Shown one piece after another: positions 10,372 through 22,287 of a stretch of 64,000 nucleotides of DNA. The stretch is from contig CM049985.1 of assembly GCA_016630955.3 (NCBI GenBank), forward strand, positions 1,798,001 to 1,862,000, given 5' to 3'. Within the stretch, counting starts at the first letter, position 1. Each line of letters begins with the position of its first letter. A program made the translations under genes and the position numbers. A model generated the notes under the pieces. The model ran no database searches and was not told the DNA's origin. It saw nothing but the letters and a program-made list of their open reading frames with translations. Source of the DNA: Didymella arachidicola (taxonomy: Eukaryota; Ascomycota; Dothideomycetes; Pleosporales; Didymellaceae).

Positions 10372-11254
10372 ATGTCTGAACCAGGGATTCTCGTCGAGTA
10401 CAAGGGCAAGGTTGCCATCATCACACTCAACGTGCCAAAGAAGCTCAACGCCCTCAATGGCGACCTCTACTACCAGCTCGCGCGGGCCATGCACGAAGTC
10501 GCTGCTCACGACGAAGTATTCATCACCGTACTCACAGGAAAGGGCCGCTACTTCTCCGCGTACGTCAGCCTCATCTCCCTGCTCCAGCCTAGATACCGCA
10601 CGCATACTGACCCACCCCAACAGCGGCGCAGATGTAACCTTCGGCGCGGCACAGAAATCCTCAACCGACATCGACGAGCGCCAAATGTGGCTCAAGAGCT
10701 TCGTATCCAACAACCTGCACATCACGCACGCCTTCTACACACACCCCAAGATCCTCGTCACGGCGCTCAACGGCCCCGCCGTCGGCCTCAGCGCCGCACT
10801 CATCGCATTCTCCGACTTCATATACGCCGCGCCGCACGCCTTCATCCTCACGCCGTTCAGTAGTCTGGGCTTGGTAGCGGAGGGCAACGCATCGTTTGCG
10901 TTTGTCAAGCGTCTCGGCATCAGCAAAGCCAACGAAGCGCTTATCATGTCGAAACGCATCTCGATCGAAGAACTGGTGCATACTGGGTTTGTCAATAAAG
11001 TCTTCGATGTGGGATCGAAAGACAGTCCAAAGTTTCTGGAGGAGGTGCTGAAGGAGGTTGATGAGCGGTTGGGCGACCACTTGAATGGTGAGAGTCTGAT
11101 CAAGATCAAGGCGTTGATTAGGAAGCCGGATTTGGATACGCTGGACCGTCAGGGTGTGGAGGAGGTATTTGGTGGGTTGGCGAGATTCTTGAAGGGTGTG
11201 CCCCAGGAGGAGTTCAGGAAGGTTGCGAGTGGGGAGAAGAAACATAAGCTGTGA
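10372..11254 (+). CDS. Peroxisomal delta3,delta2-enoyl-CoA isomerase
   Basis: Crotonase-fold enzyme that moves the double bond of unsaturated enoyl-CoAs so that beta-oxidation can proceed. Exons are 10372..10559 and 10624..11254 around a 64-bp intron; 272 residues, the usual length of Eci1/Dci1-type proteins. The first oxyanion-hole loop GRYFSAGAD (about 58-66) is created exactly at the splice junction; the second is NGPAVGLSAALIAFSDFIYA. A Glu in the block FSSLGLVAEGNASFAFVKRL matches the catalytic Glu position of yeast Eci1. The C-terminal tripeptide HKL is a PTS1-type peroxisomal signal (yeast Eci1 ends HRL), supporting peroxisomal location. An enoyl-CoA hydratase is less likely because the second hydratase Glu is not apparent. 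Confidence 0.87.
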
Positions 11255-11394
11255 GTACGTCATGTAGAGAAAGGAATGTTGTTGTGAGTCTTCGAGGCGG
11301 TATCGCCGTACAGGGTATTTCGACGTCTTCATTGATTTTGAGGCCCATGCGATGAGTGATTCATGGTGCTTGCAGCGCGAGATAGGCAACAGTA

Positions 11395-12654
11395 CTACCC
11401 CAAGCTCACGCCCTCGGTAGCCAGCAGCTCTCCGCCAAGCGCTTCTTCTTGACCTGGCGTCGTGACCGCCGTGATGTTGCTTATGCCCAACCGCTGTGGC
11501 TCTAACCTCGGTGCTCCTCCACCTCCGTTTCCGTTGTTCTTTGTGGCGTCGTCCTTTTTCTTCTGCTCCTCCTTCTGCTCATGCTTCCGGCTCGAGTTGA
11601 GTTGCAGGAGAATGATGACCATGGTCGCCATGGTCGCTATGCCCATGGCGATGCGCCTAGTGAGCACCCAGCGGAGGCCCTCAACTTCTGATCGCGCGTC
11701 AGAGTTGAGCTTGATTGTGATCTGGTAGTTGAGTTCCTGGATCTAGAAGGTCCAATATTAGCGTTTATGCTTGAATCACACCAAAAATAGCGACACCTAA
11801 CGTACCTTTGTCTCCATACTCCTCTGCTCCTGCCGCACCGCCATCTTACGATCGTCAAACAGCCCCTTGAGCCCGTCCTTTACACTACCCGTCTCCTGCC
11901 CCAGCTTCTGCCCTAGGATATCCACCTCGTGTTGCAACTGGTTGCGCTCGGTGCGCCACTTCTCCGCCTCGCCGCGTCTCAAGTTGCCAATCTCTGTCTT
12001 CAGCTCCGCACACGCGGCACGGAACAGGTACGTCTCGTTTTCCACATTCGACTTGGACACCAGCCCCTGCCGCGCGAGCATCATGTTGTCGATCAGGATG
12101 CCGCGCACGGCTTTCATCAGCGTGATTGCCTGTGCATCGCTGTATGTGCTCTTTGCGAGCTGCCGGACGAGTCCGTAGGTGTCGAAGTGGTGCACGTATG
12201 GCGGTGTTTTGAGGTGCGGCGGTTTGTGCTCTTCTTCACTCGGACCGGGCATGTGCAAGACGCTGTCGAGCGGTTTCTGCTCGCCTGTTTTCGGCGGCGC
12301 GGGTGGATTATATGTTGGGGGTGTTTCTTCGATTGTGCTTGTCTTTGCGGGTGTAGCTGGTGGTTCGGTGGGTAGATGGCCTTCGTGCTCTTCTTCCTCC
12401 TCCTCTACGTCTTTCGCAGGGCCGTGGGGGATTTTCGGGGGAACAGGATCATCTTTCTTCTCCACTTGTTCGCGCAAGTGCGGTGCGGGTTCGTGAGCGG
12501 TGCCGTAGCGCTGAATGGGTGCTTCGACGCAGCGTGATGGCGTTGTTGCGAATGCGCGCTTTGAGTGTGGCGCGCGGGCTCGTATGCGTATTTGAGGCAC
12601 ATTTTGCGGCTTCCATAGCATGGGCCATAGGAAGGGAAGCCGGGGAGCGGCCAT
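11395..12654 (-). CDS. Mitochondrial DUF1640 / MCUR1 (CCDC90)-like protein
   Basis: Inner-membrane coiled-coil protein of the family that includes human MCUR1/CCDC90B and yeast Fmp32, linked to uniporter, respiratory-complex or proline metabolism roles. Exons are 12654..11806 and 11742..11395 with a 63-bp phase-0 intron; 398 residues. The start MAAPRLPFLWPMLW is chosen over upstream ATGs because it begins a typical matrix-targeting sequence (basic, no acids for about 40 residues, RRAF-like cleavage region KRAFATTPS). A Pro/Glu-rich linker follows. The DUF1640 core begins with HHFDTYGLVRQLAKSTYSDA (about 195-214) and continues as coiled coil. The single C-terminal helix IAMGIATMATMVIILLQL precedes a Lys/Gly/Asn-rich tail. 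Confidence 0.85.
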
Positions 12655-13125
12655 GCTGCGTATGCGACCGGTGGGGAATTGAAGATGTGGTCTGAAGCTG
12701 TCATCTTGAATTACTGACGTGCCAAGGCGGACAGGGATATGTTGACCGTAATCGGAGAACACATCACGACGGCTAGATGCGGGCGCTGGCATAGGGCTGA
12801 AGGGATCCACTTCCACGTGCTGGCCCGCGTTTTCATGACTGCTTGCAGTCAAGCATGTGGTATGTGTGGTATGTGTACAAACTATGGTTGTATTGAGGCA
12901 CAAGTGTTATTACATGCTACAAATGCCGCTCCTAGCGGACTGACGCATCCGCACGTTGTATAAATCCAAAACTTTTTGATGTGTCCATGCCCTCCTGAAC
13001 ACCTTGCGATGCATGCCAACACTGATTTTGTAAACGACAAACTTTTGTGATAGTGATAGGGGTATATGTAAATGCGACTTCTGACTCCGGTGATGATGAT
13101 AACGTTGCGGGTGTGTGTGGTTGTA
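12655..13125. other. Intergenic between DUF1640 gene and tsc2
   Basis: A 471-bp gap; both neighbours are on the minus strand, so it contains the tsc2 3' UTR and the DUF1640 gene promoter. No gene seen. Confidence 0.45.
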
Positions 13126-16100
13126 TCACTGGTCGTGAGAGGAGCTGCTGATCGAGCTTCGACTGGTGCCTTCCGTGATGAATGTAACCATGCTCGAGCG
13201 CTGGAATGGGCTTGCGATTCCATTCTGATCCCGACTAGGTGGGCTGGATATACCTTGGCTACCTCCGCCCGGCGATGCTGGAGTCGACGTAGGGTGCTGA
13301 TCGACAATGCTGCCACCATAGCGTTCCCGTAGGCGCTTGATCTCACGGAGGCGGTTGCGCCACGAGGAAATTTGCTCACCACCTTCGCGTTGAAACCAAA
13401 CATCTGAGAATACACATGCGTTGATGGCGATGAGGCGGCAGTAAGCGGCTATGTGTCTGCCACTGAGGATCTTGGTTTTTGCGGCGGGAGAGACATCGGG
13501 AAAACCAGGTTTGGTAACGACTTGAACCTTGTAGTAGCGGTCTTTCCCCTCGGGATCGGAGTCCATGCGACGGTCGACGAAGCTTGCTCGTGACTCCGGT
13601 GAGATTACAATATGTACGTAGTTGAAGGCACCTGGGAATGTGTCGAAGTTGTAGGGCAGGCCAGAGTCATTAAAGATGATGTTGACGAAATCGTTGCCAA
13701 TATGACGCTTCTTGTTGGGATATGTCATATCATCGTTCGGATCCGTCGGCATCATTGTGGTGATATGGTAGACCAGCTCCATACACCTATCGCGCCACAC
13801 GTATGTGAACTCTCCATCGGCATCGCCACGTGTGTCCAGACCTCCGGTGTTGAACTTGGCGTCCTTCAGACGAGCCAATGTACCCAGCCCGGTAACGAAT
13901 GAGGTATAAGCAGGAGAGCCAATGTCGTTCATGAAGATGTCGCGCTCATTGGTCTGTCCTTCGCCGATGTAGATGACACCTACCTTGTGGCTATCAACGG
14001 TCGCCGTTCTGTCAAACGTGGCGATGGCGCGTCTCGTCATATCGTCGTCTGGAAGAGCAACAGTGGTACCTGCAAGATCCAGAGGTGCGTAGAAGCTCTG
14101 AAAGATATCTTCAGGCAGTATACCAACATAAGACGAGGAGTAGAATGCATCAGCCGCAAGTCCGATGGTGATCGGTACCTGATGGCGCGGAGGCTGAACG
14201 AGTGATGGTCGAAGAGTAAAGAAGCGAGTACCACACTGTGCCAGAGTTAGCACCAAAAAGAACCATAAGCGTAATGCATACATACAGGTCGGCGAGAGGT
14301 GATCTGTGAGAGTCCAGTCCTCGCTGCTGTCTCGATGGTGAGCAGCCCGTTGTTGACGATCCATGTCTTCTTCCAGACTTCGCCGTCCCCAGGCTTGGAA
14401 AAATTCTCCTTGCGGACCGTATGATCGCGATCGGTATACGCCACCATGTTCATGATGTCGACGATGACCTGTCCCTGCTCTTCCATGCTCGTCTTCCCAG
14501 TGCTGTCCACAGTCAGGAGATTCTTCGTGATCCATGGGATCTGTCTTGGACGATCCTCCATTCTCAGGGCCATGAACCAGAAGGTGATGACATGATACGC
14601 GAGGGAATATAGATAGTGAGGCAAATCCTCCTCGATCAAATGCGCTCTTCCAGAGATGCCATCCGAGGATGTGTTGTTATCTTTGCCGAGCCCACTGTGG
14701 CGTAAGGGATTGTGGCCGCGTTGTGACAAGCTCGGTAGAGCTGCTCGGCTGCGCTGATCTCTGATATGTTGCAAGTAGCGAAAACATACTCCAAAAACTG
14801 TCTTGAAGTCCTCCTCTCGGAAATTCTTATAGAGCTCTGGCATACGCGCCAAGCTAGTCAGGAATTCGAGGATGTGGATGGCTGTAGCTGGTTTTGTCAC
14901 AATCTGTGACATCTTCTGAACGATCGTGTCGAGCGAACTAGTGACAGAAAGGGGAAGCTCGAAGCAGCAAACAGATAAAGCGTGAATGCATGTCTTCGAG
15001 GTTCTGTCCCACTGCACAACACCTTGCAAGAAGGCTTTGACGATGTCGTCTTCCTCGCCTTTTTTGTAGTACTCGTGGTAACTGATCATCACTGTGAGGA
15101 TGTGGTACAGACACACAGCGACATCCGCCTTCTTGAGTAGCGTATGCGGTGGAGGTTCGTGGAAGCTAGAGTTCCGCACTTGCTCGCAGAGCACATTCCT
15201 GAGCATCCGAAGTTGCATCACGCAACTTCTTACCAGGGCTTGGTTTGATAATTGTGGACCTAAATGGACCAGAACGTAGCTATAGATCTCCCAGTCTTGT
15301 TGCTTCTGCAACAAGGAGATGCATAGCTCCAGCCACAGCGTAATCTCCATATCATGCACGTCGTCGCTGAGAGGGTATTCGCTCGCGTCAATGTGAGAGA
15401 AGACAACACGGCTTGGTTCGGAAGGAGGCCATTCAGGGAGTCCTTTGGGTCCGGGATACATCCATAACGGTGCAATGGGCTTCGAAACGCGGCCAGCTGC
15501 AGCGGTCGCACGACCCGTCTGTCTATTAAGAGACGCGTGTGGGCTAGACGCAGAGACTTTACGTGAGGCAGCATCCTCAGACCGGGAACGGTCATTCGAG
15601 AGGGATCTCTCAGACTTGCCTGCCATCACTGCTGTCTCTTCGGTACGACATAGTTCGGCAGCAATCCGCTCACCGTCTAAAGAGGTCATGACAGTGAGAG
15701 CATGGCGTGAGTCGGCACGGAGTCCGAAAAGCAGTCTGAGGGCCGTCAAGCGTGACTCGGTATCGTAATTTTCGTTAGCTGCAAGCCCGCGTATAGCGTT
15801 GTAAAGAAGGCGCGTCTTTTGCGCTGCATGGGTGAAGCTGCGAATGAAAAGCCGTACAAAGGCCAGAGCGATAATGTCGCAGTGCGAGCCATGGTGAGCA
15901 TCGGTCGTGGGGAGGAAGGTTTGGGTTGCCCACGATTGCGACGAAGGTGCAGCTGACGCTCGTGGTTGGTCCAGCTTCTTTTGCAGCAAATCTAGAATTT
16001 CAGAGAACTTGTCCAACGGCGCTTTTGCGGCAAGGTCGACAGCGAAGTCTACAAGTGCCTGCAAGATCTGAGTGTTGCCTTCGGCGTCAATCCTTTCAAG

Positions 16101-18050
16101 CAGTATAGCGGCGCTTTCAGCGGCTACCTGGCTCGCACAGAGAAGCTCCACGGCTTCATATGTATCTCTCAGGCTTTTAATGGCAAGCAACCGTACAGCG
16201 TTCGGGCGTGTGGCATCGTACAGCGTCTTGGTCGCAACATTGCGCGAGATCTCTAGCCAATCGCTGTTGGATGGGTTGAGGAACCGTTCTTCGGCGAAGT
16301 ACTGGATCATCTTCTCGGCGATGGGATCGCTCAAGCGATTTGCACAGTTCAAAAATAACTCCATGACACCTTCTTTCTGAATATGATCCATTGTGTCGCT
16401 GATGTAGTCCAGCTTGGTGAGCACTTGGAAGATACTGTCTTCTTCTGAGCGGCGGATGTTTTCAGTCCCGCTCGGTCGCGAATGAGGAATGTGGGCGTGC
16501 GGATCGACATCTTCGTGGCCTCCTGGTGATATGGCAGTATCTAAAAGCACTTGTCAGTGTTGTAGGTGCGAAGGAACGTTGTCGTACTCACCATGCTTTG
16601 TGTTACCGTTCGGTAACGCAGTCTTTGCTGTGGCGCTTGGGATGTTATCGCCAGGACCGCTCATCTCTGCGCGAAGACGATCATCATCTCGTTCGGCGCA
16701 AATGCGAACGATGTCCAGCATGTCGCCCAGATCTGCTTCAGCAAGTAGCGCATCCCGCATGGACTCTTGTGAAAGTATGGAGTCCAGAAGCTCGATAACA
16801 AATTGCTCCTGTGAGGCATGCGGCTCCTTGATTGAGGACTTGAGCGCGGGGAATATGAGAGACAGGGGCACTTTTGGCAAGTCACTTTGGCCATCTTCTA
16901 TGACCATCTTCTGTAGGACCTGCATCGTGCCCCTATACAAGCTGCTCTGTCGGTTCTTGATCGATGGTCCATCTTGAAGGGTATGTATGAGCGCCAAGAT
17001 AGCAGCCTGGCCGATGTGCGACCTGAACAGGTTGCTCAAGGTGTTCCACGTCTGCTGTTCGAGGCTGGCGATCTGCCTGTGGATTGCGCACAGTACCTCG
17101 AGGCTTGTCTTGAGAACGTCCATGGGCACATGGACATAGGTAATGATGGTGTCAAAAAGCTTTATGCAATTCTCCATATCGGTTTCCTGCGTGGTACTCT
17201 GGCAGATGTGCATGACACGTTCAAGGATTTGCTCCAGATCGTTGTCGGTAAGAATCCTGGCGTTGAACTTGCAGACGTCGGTAGCGTACTGGAAGATGCG
17301 GCCGAGGTTCTCGGTCTCTTGAAGAGGCTTGTCCACGCTACGCTTGCCATTGACCTTTCGGTTCGAGTTGAAAGCGTCTCGGCTAGCTTGGAAGCATGCG
17401 TCGAGCGCATTCAGAATGAAGGGCACGATGGCTGACTCGCAGGCAGCGATGTTCTTTCCGCCGTTGGTCAGAGTCGATATGATCTCGAGACGCCACTGGA
17501 AGCATCGGGTGGTGCGGCGGTAGGCGGCGGCGTCGAAGATGATGGTGCGCTCGACCGGCGTCAGTTTGGGGTCCAACGAGATATGCCTCAGGAGCTTGTA
17601 ACCGGCCTCGGCAACTTGATCCGGCTGCTCGAGCAGGACCAGGTCGCTGGCTACGGACCATAGGCCGAGGATGTTCTGCAAGGGATAGTCGTCCAAGACC
17701 CTGCATATCTTGTCGACAGCGTCTGCGCGCTCCAGGAAGGGGCGGCTCTTGTCCAGCTGCTCGATCAGGTCGGGCAGCTCTGGCGGGCCGCCCGTGACGT
17801 CGGGCCTTATCGTGTCACTGGCGACCTGGGTGATGCGCTGCAGGCTGTCGTCGGCTGAAGGGCCGCTCGCCATGGAGGCCGCAGGGAGGGAGCCCACCGA
17901 CAGGGCGCGCACAGGGTTGACGGGCGGGGGTGGAGGAAGCGGTGCGCTGCGTGGTTTGCTGCCGGTCAGCCTGCGGAAGGCATTGAGGATGTCGTAAGAC
18001 GAGGCACGGCGGTCGGGCGTGGGCGGGACATTGTGAGTCGGCGGAGGCAT
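13126..18050 (-). CDS. tsc2: Tuberin (Tsc2) Rheb GTPase-activating protein
   Basis: Large subunit of the TSC1-TSC2 complex, which stimulates GTP hydrolysis on Rheb and so restrains TORC1 on lysosome/vacuole membranes. Exons are 18050..16592, 16540..14286 and 14235..13126, with introns of 51 and 50 bp; the sum keeps frame and gives 1607 residues, as in other filamentous fungi. The N-terminal DUF3384 and central tuberin regions are HEAT-like helical repeats. The C-terminal Rap/Ran-GAP domain spans roughly 1260-1530, with KKRHIGNDFVNIIFNDSG. The Asn of IGND (about residue 1419) aligns with the catalytic Asn1643 of human tuberin. The calmodulin-binding tail of animals is absent; the end is Ser-rich. 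ATG 18050 is preferred because upstream codons in frame include only a GTG. Confidence 0.93.
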
Positions 18051-18705
18051 TCGTGCCACGGTCACCCTGGAGGGGGCGAGGTGAAGGTGAAGGCGACGGC
18101 TATATGTCGAGGCAGAATTCGCAGCAGTGGCGCAGGCGCGTGGTGACGGTCATCGAGGCGAGCAGAGGACGGGCGGGGGTGAGCATGCCCGTGGGTGAGC
18201 AGTGCGAAGGTCTGGCGCGACGGCGGACGGCGGACGGGCGGTGCGCTGGGGCAGGCAGACGGGCGGTGCGCTGGGGCAGGCAGACGGGCGGTGCGCTGGG
18301 GCAGGCAGACGGGCGGTGCGCTGGGGCAGGCAGGCGGGCAGGCGGGCGGGCAGGCGGGCGGGCAGGCAGGCGGGCAGGCAGGCAGGGGCTCGTCTACTGT
18401 GTGCGCAGGGCAGGCATGGCGGCGGCGGGAGGAGTGGCAGTCAGACGAGGGAGACTGCGAGCACAGTGCAGTGGTCCCGTCCCATCATCCCACGCAGGCG
18501 TCCAGACGCAGGACCGAAAAGCTTGAGCTAGCCACTACCCCAGCTTCCGTGGGCGCGCCTCAGCCCGCAGCCGCACAGCCAACCAGAGCGCGCCCCGCCC
18601 AGCAGCCGCGCCAAAACATATTTGCAGCAGCTCTCTCTTGCAAGCAACCCAGCAACGCCCTCCTCCGTCTCTGGCTCCCGCTGCTGCTGTCTTGTCGTCA
18701 TCACC
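18051..18705. promoter_or_regulatory. Divergent promoter, tsc2/CSE1
   Basis: The 655-bp GC-rich gap between two outward-reading genes. Its core is a minisatellite (18234..18390); the half nearest CSE1 is CT-rich. No TATA box is visible. Confidence 0.45.
18234..18390. repeat. 25-bp minisatellite grading into a GGCAGGCGGGCA repeat
   Basis: Four head-to-tail 25-bp units begin at 18234, 18259, 18284 and 18309, each reading ACGGGCGGTGCGCTGGGGCA then GGCAG. From about 18328 the array decays to alternating GGCAGG and CGGGCA units up to about 18390. On the plus strand it is very G-rich with GGGG and GGG runs, so four-stranded structures are possible. It lies in the shared promoter region and is not coding in either neighbour. 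Confidence 0.9.
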
Positions 18706-18808
18706 ATGGCTGCCGACATCCCCACGCTCTCCAAGCTGCTCGAGGCCAGCCTGGACCCGCGCCAGAACAAGCAGGGTGAGTTGCCGTTGCTGCTACGTTT
18801 GCTGCTGC

Positions 18809-18841
<33 letters not shown>

Positions 18842-21781
18842 GTTTACTCGTTGTCCCGCACTGCCCCTCACTGCCCGCGCTGCCGCACTGTGCGAGAGCC
18901 ACGCTGACAGCCACCCCAAAGCCGAGCAGGCCATCTCGCACGAACAGTCCAAGCCCGGCTTCTCCCTCTCCCTCCTCCACATCGTCGCCGCCGACTCGCT
19001 CCCCGCCACAATACGCCTCGCGAGCGCCCTCTACTTCAAGAACTTCATCAAGCGCAACTGGGTCGACGAGGATGGCAACTACAAGCTGCCCCAGGACGAG
19101 GTCGTCGCCATCAAGCGCGAGCTGATCGGCCTGATGGTCTCCGTCCCCCCCAGCCTGCAGGCCCAGCTCGGCGAGGCCATCAGCGCCATCGCCAACAGCG
19201 ACTTCTGGGAGCGCTGGGACACGCTGGTCGACGACCTCATCTCCCGCCTGACGCCTGACAACTCGACCGTCAACAACGGTGTCCTGCGTGTAGCACACTC
19301 CATCTTCAAGCGATGGCGCCCGCTGTTCCGCTCCGACGACCTTTTCACCGAGATCAACCACGTCCTGTCCAAGTTCAGCACGCCCTTCCTCACCCTGCTC
19401 CAGAACACCGACAACCTCATCACACAGTCCCAGGGCAACCCAGAGGCCCTCAAGGGCGCCTTCACAACCCTCGATCTGACCATGAAGCTCTTCTACGACC
19501 TCTCGTGCCAAGACCTGCCGCCCGATTTCGAAGACAACATCGCCGCCATCTCCTCGGTACTCCACAAGTACCTGACCTACGACAACCCCGCACTGCACAC
19601 CTCCGATGACGACGAGTCTGGGCCGCAAGAGTACGTCAGGGCCGGCATCTTCGAGGCTCTGATGTTGTACATCCAGAAGTACGAGGACGCATTTGGTGCA
19701 CAGCTTGGTCCTTTCATCGAGACCTCGTGGTCTTTCCTCATGACGGTTGGCTTGGAGACAAAATATGACATCCTTGTCAGCAAGGCCCTGCAGTTCCTCA
19801 CTGCCGTTGCCTCGACACAGCACGCCGAGAACTTCAACAACCAGTCGGTTCTTGTTCAGGTCATCGAGAAGGTCATTCTGCCCAACCTGACACTGCGCGA
19901 GTCAGACGTCGAGCTGTTCGAGGATGAGCCCATTGAGTTCATCAGGAGAGATCTGGAGGGCTCTGACAACGACACCCGCCGCAGAGCTGCGACAAACTTC
20001 CTGCGCCAGCTCATGTCCAAGTTCGAGGGCTTGGTGACCAGCACCTCGCAGACCTACGTCGATGCCTATCTACAAAACTACGCTCAAGACCCCGCAAGCA
20101 ACTGGAAGTCCAAGGACACAGCCGTGTACCTCTTCACCGCCATCGCCGCCAAGGGAACAGCAACTGCTGCACAGGGTATCCTCAGCGTCAACGAGAACGT
20201 CAACGTACTGGACTTTTTCCAGAAGCACATCGCGTCTGACCTGCAAAACGCAGACGCAGAAGCCATTTTGAAGGTTGATGCCATCAAATATCTCTATGTC
20301 TTCCGCAGTCAGTTGTCACCCGATCTGTGGCGTGCCGCATTCCCACTCCTGGTCAACAACCTCGGAAACGAGAATTACGTCATTCACACATATGCCGCGA
20401 TTGCTGTCGAGCGTGTGCTGTTCATGACTGATGACAAACGTCAACCCATTATTCCCAAGAGTGATGTCGTAGGCTCGTCGAGGGACCTCCTGACACATCT
20501 GTTCAAGCTCATAACCAAGAACTCTGCTCCTGAAAAGATTCAGGAGAACGAATTCTTGATGAAGTGCGTCATGCGTGTGCTTATCTTCATCCGCGATGGC
20601 GTACTACCAATTTGCGAGCAGATCTTGATGAACTTCATTGCAATCATCAAGGTCATCAGACACAACCCTAGCAACCCTCGCTTCCAGTACTATCTCTTTG
20701 AGGGTCTTGGTGCTCTGATCCGTTTTGCTGCACCAAGTCACCCCGAAGCGTTCGAGACGAAGCTGTACGAGCCGTTCGCCGCTTGCCTGTCAGAAGGCAT
20801 CGAAGAATTCTCCCCTTACATCTTCCAGCTCTTCTCAGCGCTGCTGGAGGCCAATCCATCGGGCCAGCTCACCGACTACTACCGAAGCTTGTTTGCTATC
20901 ATCATTCAGGGTGCTGTCTGGGAACAGCGCGGTAACGTTCCAGCACTTGCTCGCCTTCTCAGTGCTATGATCACTCGTGACGCACAGCGCATTGTCGCCG
21001 ACAAGCAACTGGAGCCCATCCTGGGTATTTTCCAGAAGCTTGTCTCGACCAAGGCACACGAGTCGCATGCCTTCGAGCTCATCGAAGCCCTTGTCACATT
21101 CGTTCCCGCCGAGGCTCTCCAGCCGTACTTCGTCACAATCCTGCAATTAATGTTGACGAGGTTGTCCAATATGAAGACCGAGAACTTCCAGCAGCGCTTC
21201 ATTGCGTTCTATCACCTTGTATCTGCACGACAGGACAAGGGCCTGGGGGCGGATTTTTACATCAGCGTCACAGACCAGGTCCAGCACGAGTAAGTCAAGT
21301 ATTATCCCTGAACGACCCTGCATGCTGACATGATTATAGTATCTTCAAGCCAATTTATCTTACTGTCATCCTTCCCGAGACGCAGAAACTCGCTAGGCCA
21401 ACCGACCGTAAGACCGCCGTGGTTTCGTTTACCAAGACTCTCGGCGAGTCGCAGGCCTTTGTTGAACGCTACCCCAAGGGTTGGGGCTTGACAACGCAGC
21501 GACTGCTGGAACTCCTTGTCAACCCACCTGTACCATCGTCAGCCGACGACATCATTCCGGATGCCGACGTTGACGAGGTTGGTTTCGGGGTCGGCTTCAC
21601 TCAGCTGAACACCTGCAAAAAAGCGCCTCGCGACCCCTTCCCCGAGATCACTGATGTCAAGGCGTGGGTTGCCCAGTACCTCAAGGATGCCAACAGCCGG
21701 CACAGCGGCAAGATTGGGAAATTGGTGCAGGAAAGGCTCCAGCCAGAGCTGCAGCAGGCTCTGTCGCAGTACCTCAACTAG
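18706..21781 (+). CDS. CSE1: Importin-alpha re-exporter Cse1 (exportin-2/CAS)
   Basis: Karyopherin-beta family exportin that, with Ran-GTP, returns importin-alpha from nucleus to cytoplasm. Exons are 18706..18775, 18922..21289 and 21340..21781; total 959 residues, matching the 960 of yeast Cse1. The first intron (146 bp) carries a CTG/TTG repeat; the second is 50 bp. The splice after exon 1 recreates the family N-terminus ASLDPRQNKQAEQAI. An importin-beta N-terminal domain follows (SLPATIRLASALYFKNFIKR, about 60-79), then the Cse1 core of HEAT repeats (for example EFIRRDLEGSDNDTRRRAA) and the CAS/CSE C-terminal block with FVERYPKGWGLTTQRLLELL. Expressed housekeeping gene; neighbour tsc2 is divergent. 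Confidence 0.95.
18786..18841 (+). repeat. CTG/TTG trinucleotide tract inside CSE1 intron 1
   Basis: A run of CTG units followed by TTGCTG units fills the first third of the 146-bp intron. It is downstream of the donor GTGAGT and leaves the branch and acceptor regions free. Confidence 0.8.
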
Positions 21782-22287
21782 AGCTGACACCGAGGACATT
21801 GGTTTGGAAATGTGGATAGACGGCTTGCAGACAACATGATACCAGGGACTTAGTGGAGGAGTTTTGCTAGATGGCATAGCGATTCAGATCAAAATTTCAG
21901 ATTGGCACTCTTTAGTGCCGTGCTTGTTCAACGCAATCATCGTCTCACTCATTTCTCTTTTTGCAACCAGAGGCCAGTCTCAACGCTGGCAGCACAGAAA
22001 TCTGGAAACCACCAATCTAGAACTCATCGCATGGCAAAGCAAGGACGCACCACAGGTACATTAAGGGCAGCGTAAAGCCTGGGAACATACTAGAACTTCA
22101 GAAGAGCTTCAATGACGGGCCAAGTACCTTCCTAATCAGGTATCGCGTATGTCATCTTTAACATCCAGGGCGTGTCTGGCGGACTCAATGTCTTCCGATC
22201 ATCCTGCAAGGAATCCGCTCGAAGCGATATCTGGCTCTACTTAGGCTTGATACGCATATATAAGAGCTTGGACATTGTTGAGATTGC
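21782..22287. other. CSE1 3' region and AlaX promoter
   Basis: A 506-bp tandem gap between two plus-strand genes. The only clear signal is the TATA box at 22257. Confidence 0.45.
22257..22264 (+). promoter_or_regulatory. TATA box of the AlaX-like gene
   Basis: TATATAAG lies 31 bp upstream of the first in-frame ATG (22288) and 145 bp upstream of the second (22402). Initiation 30 or more bases downstream would leave the first ATG with almost no leader. Confidence 0.55.

Noticed and set aside
14780..14808. Possible mini-intron in tsc2 exon 2 (GTATGT...CAG)
   Set aside because: Only 29 bp, shorter than any intron here, and the exon is open and conserved through it.
18234..18390. CRISPR-like look of the 25-bp array
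   Set aside because: Units are head to tail without spacers in a eukaryotic promoter; it is a minisatellite.
18528..19823. 431-codon open frame antisense to CSE1
   Set aside because: It covers the conserved CSE1 exon and intron 1 on the other strand; its Asn/Ser runs are the reverse of the CTG repeat.
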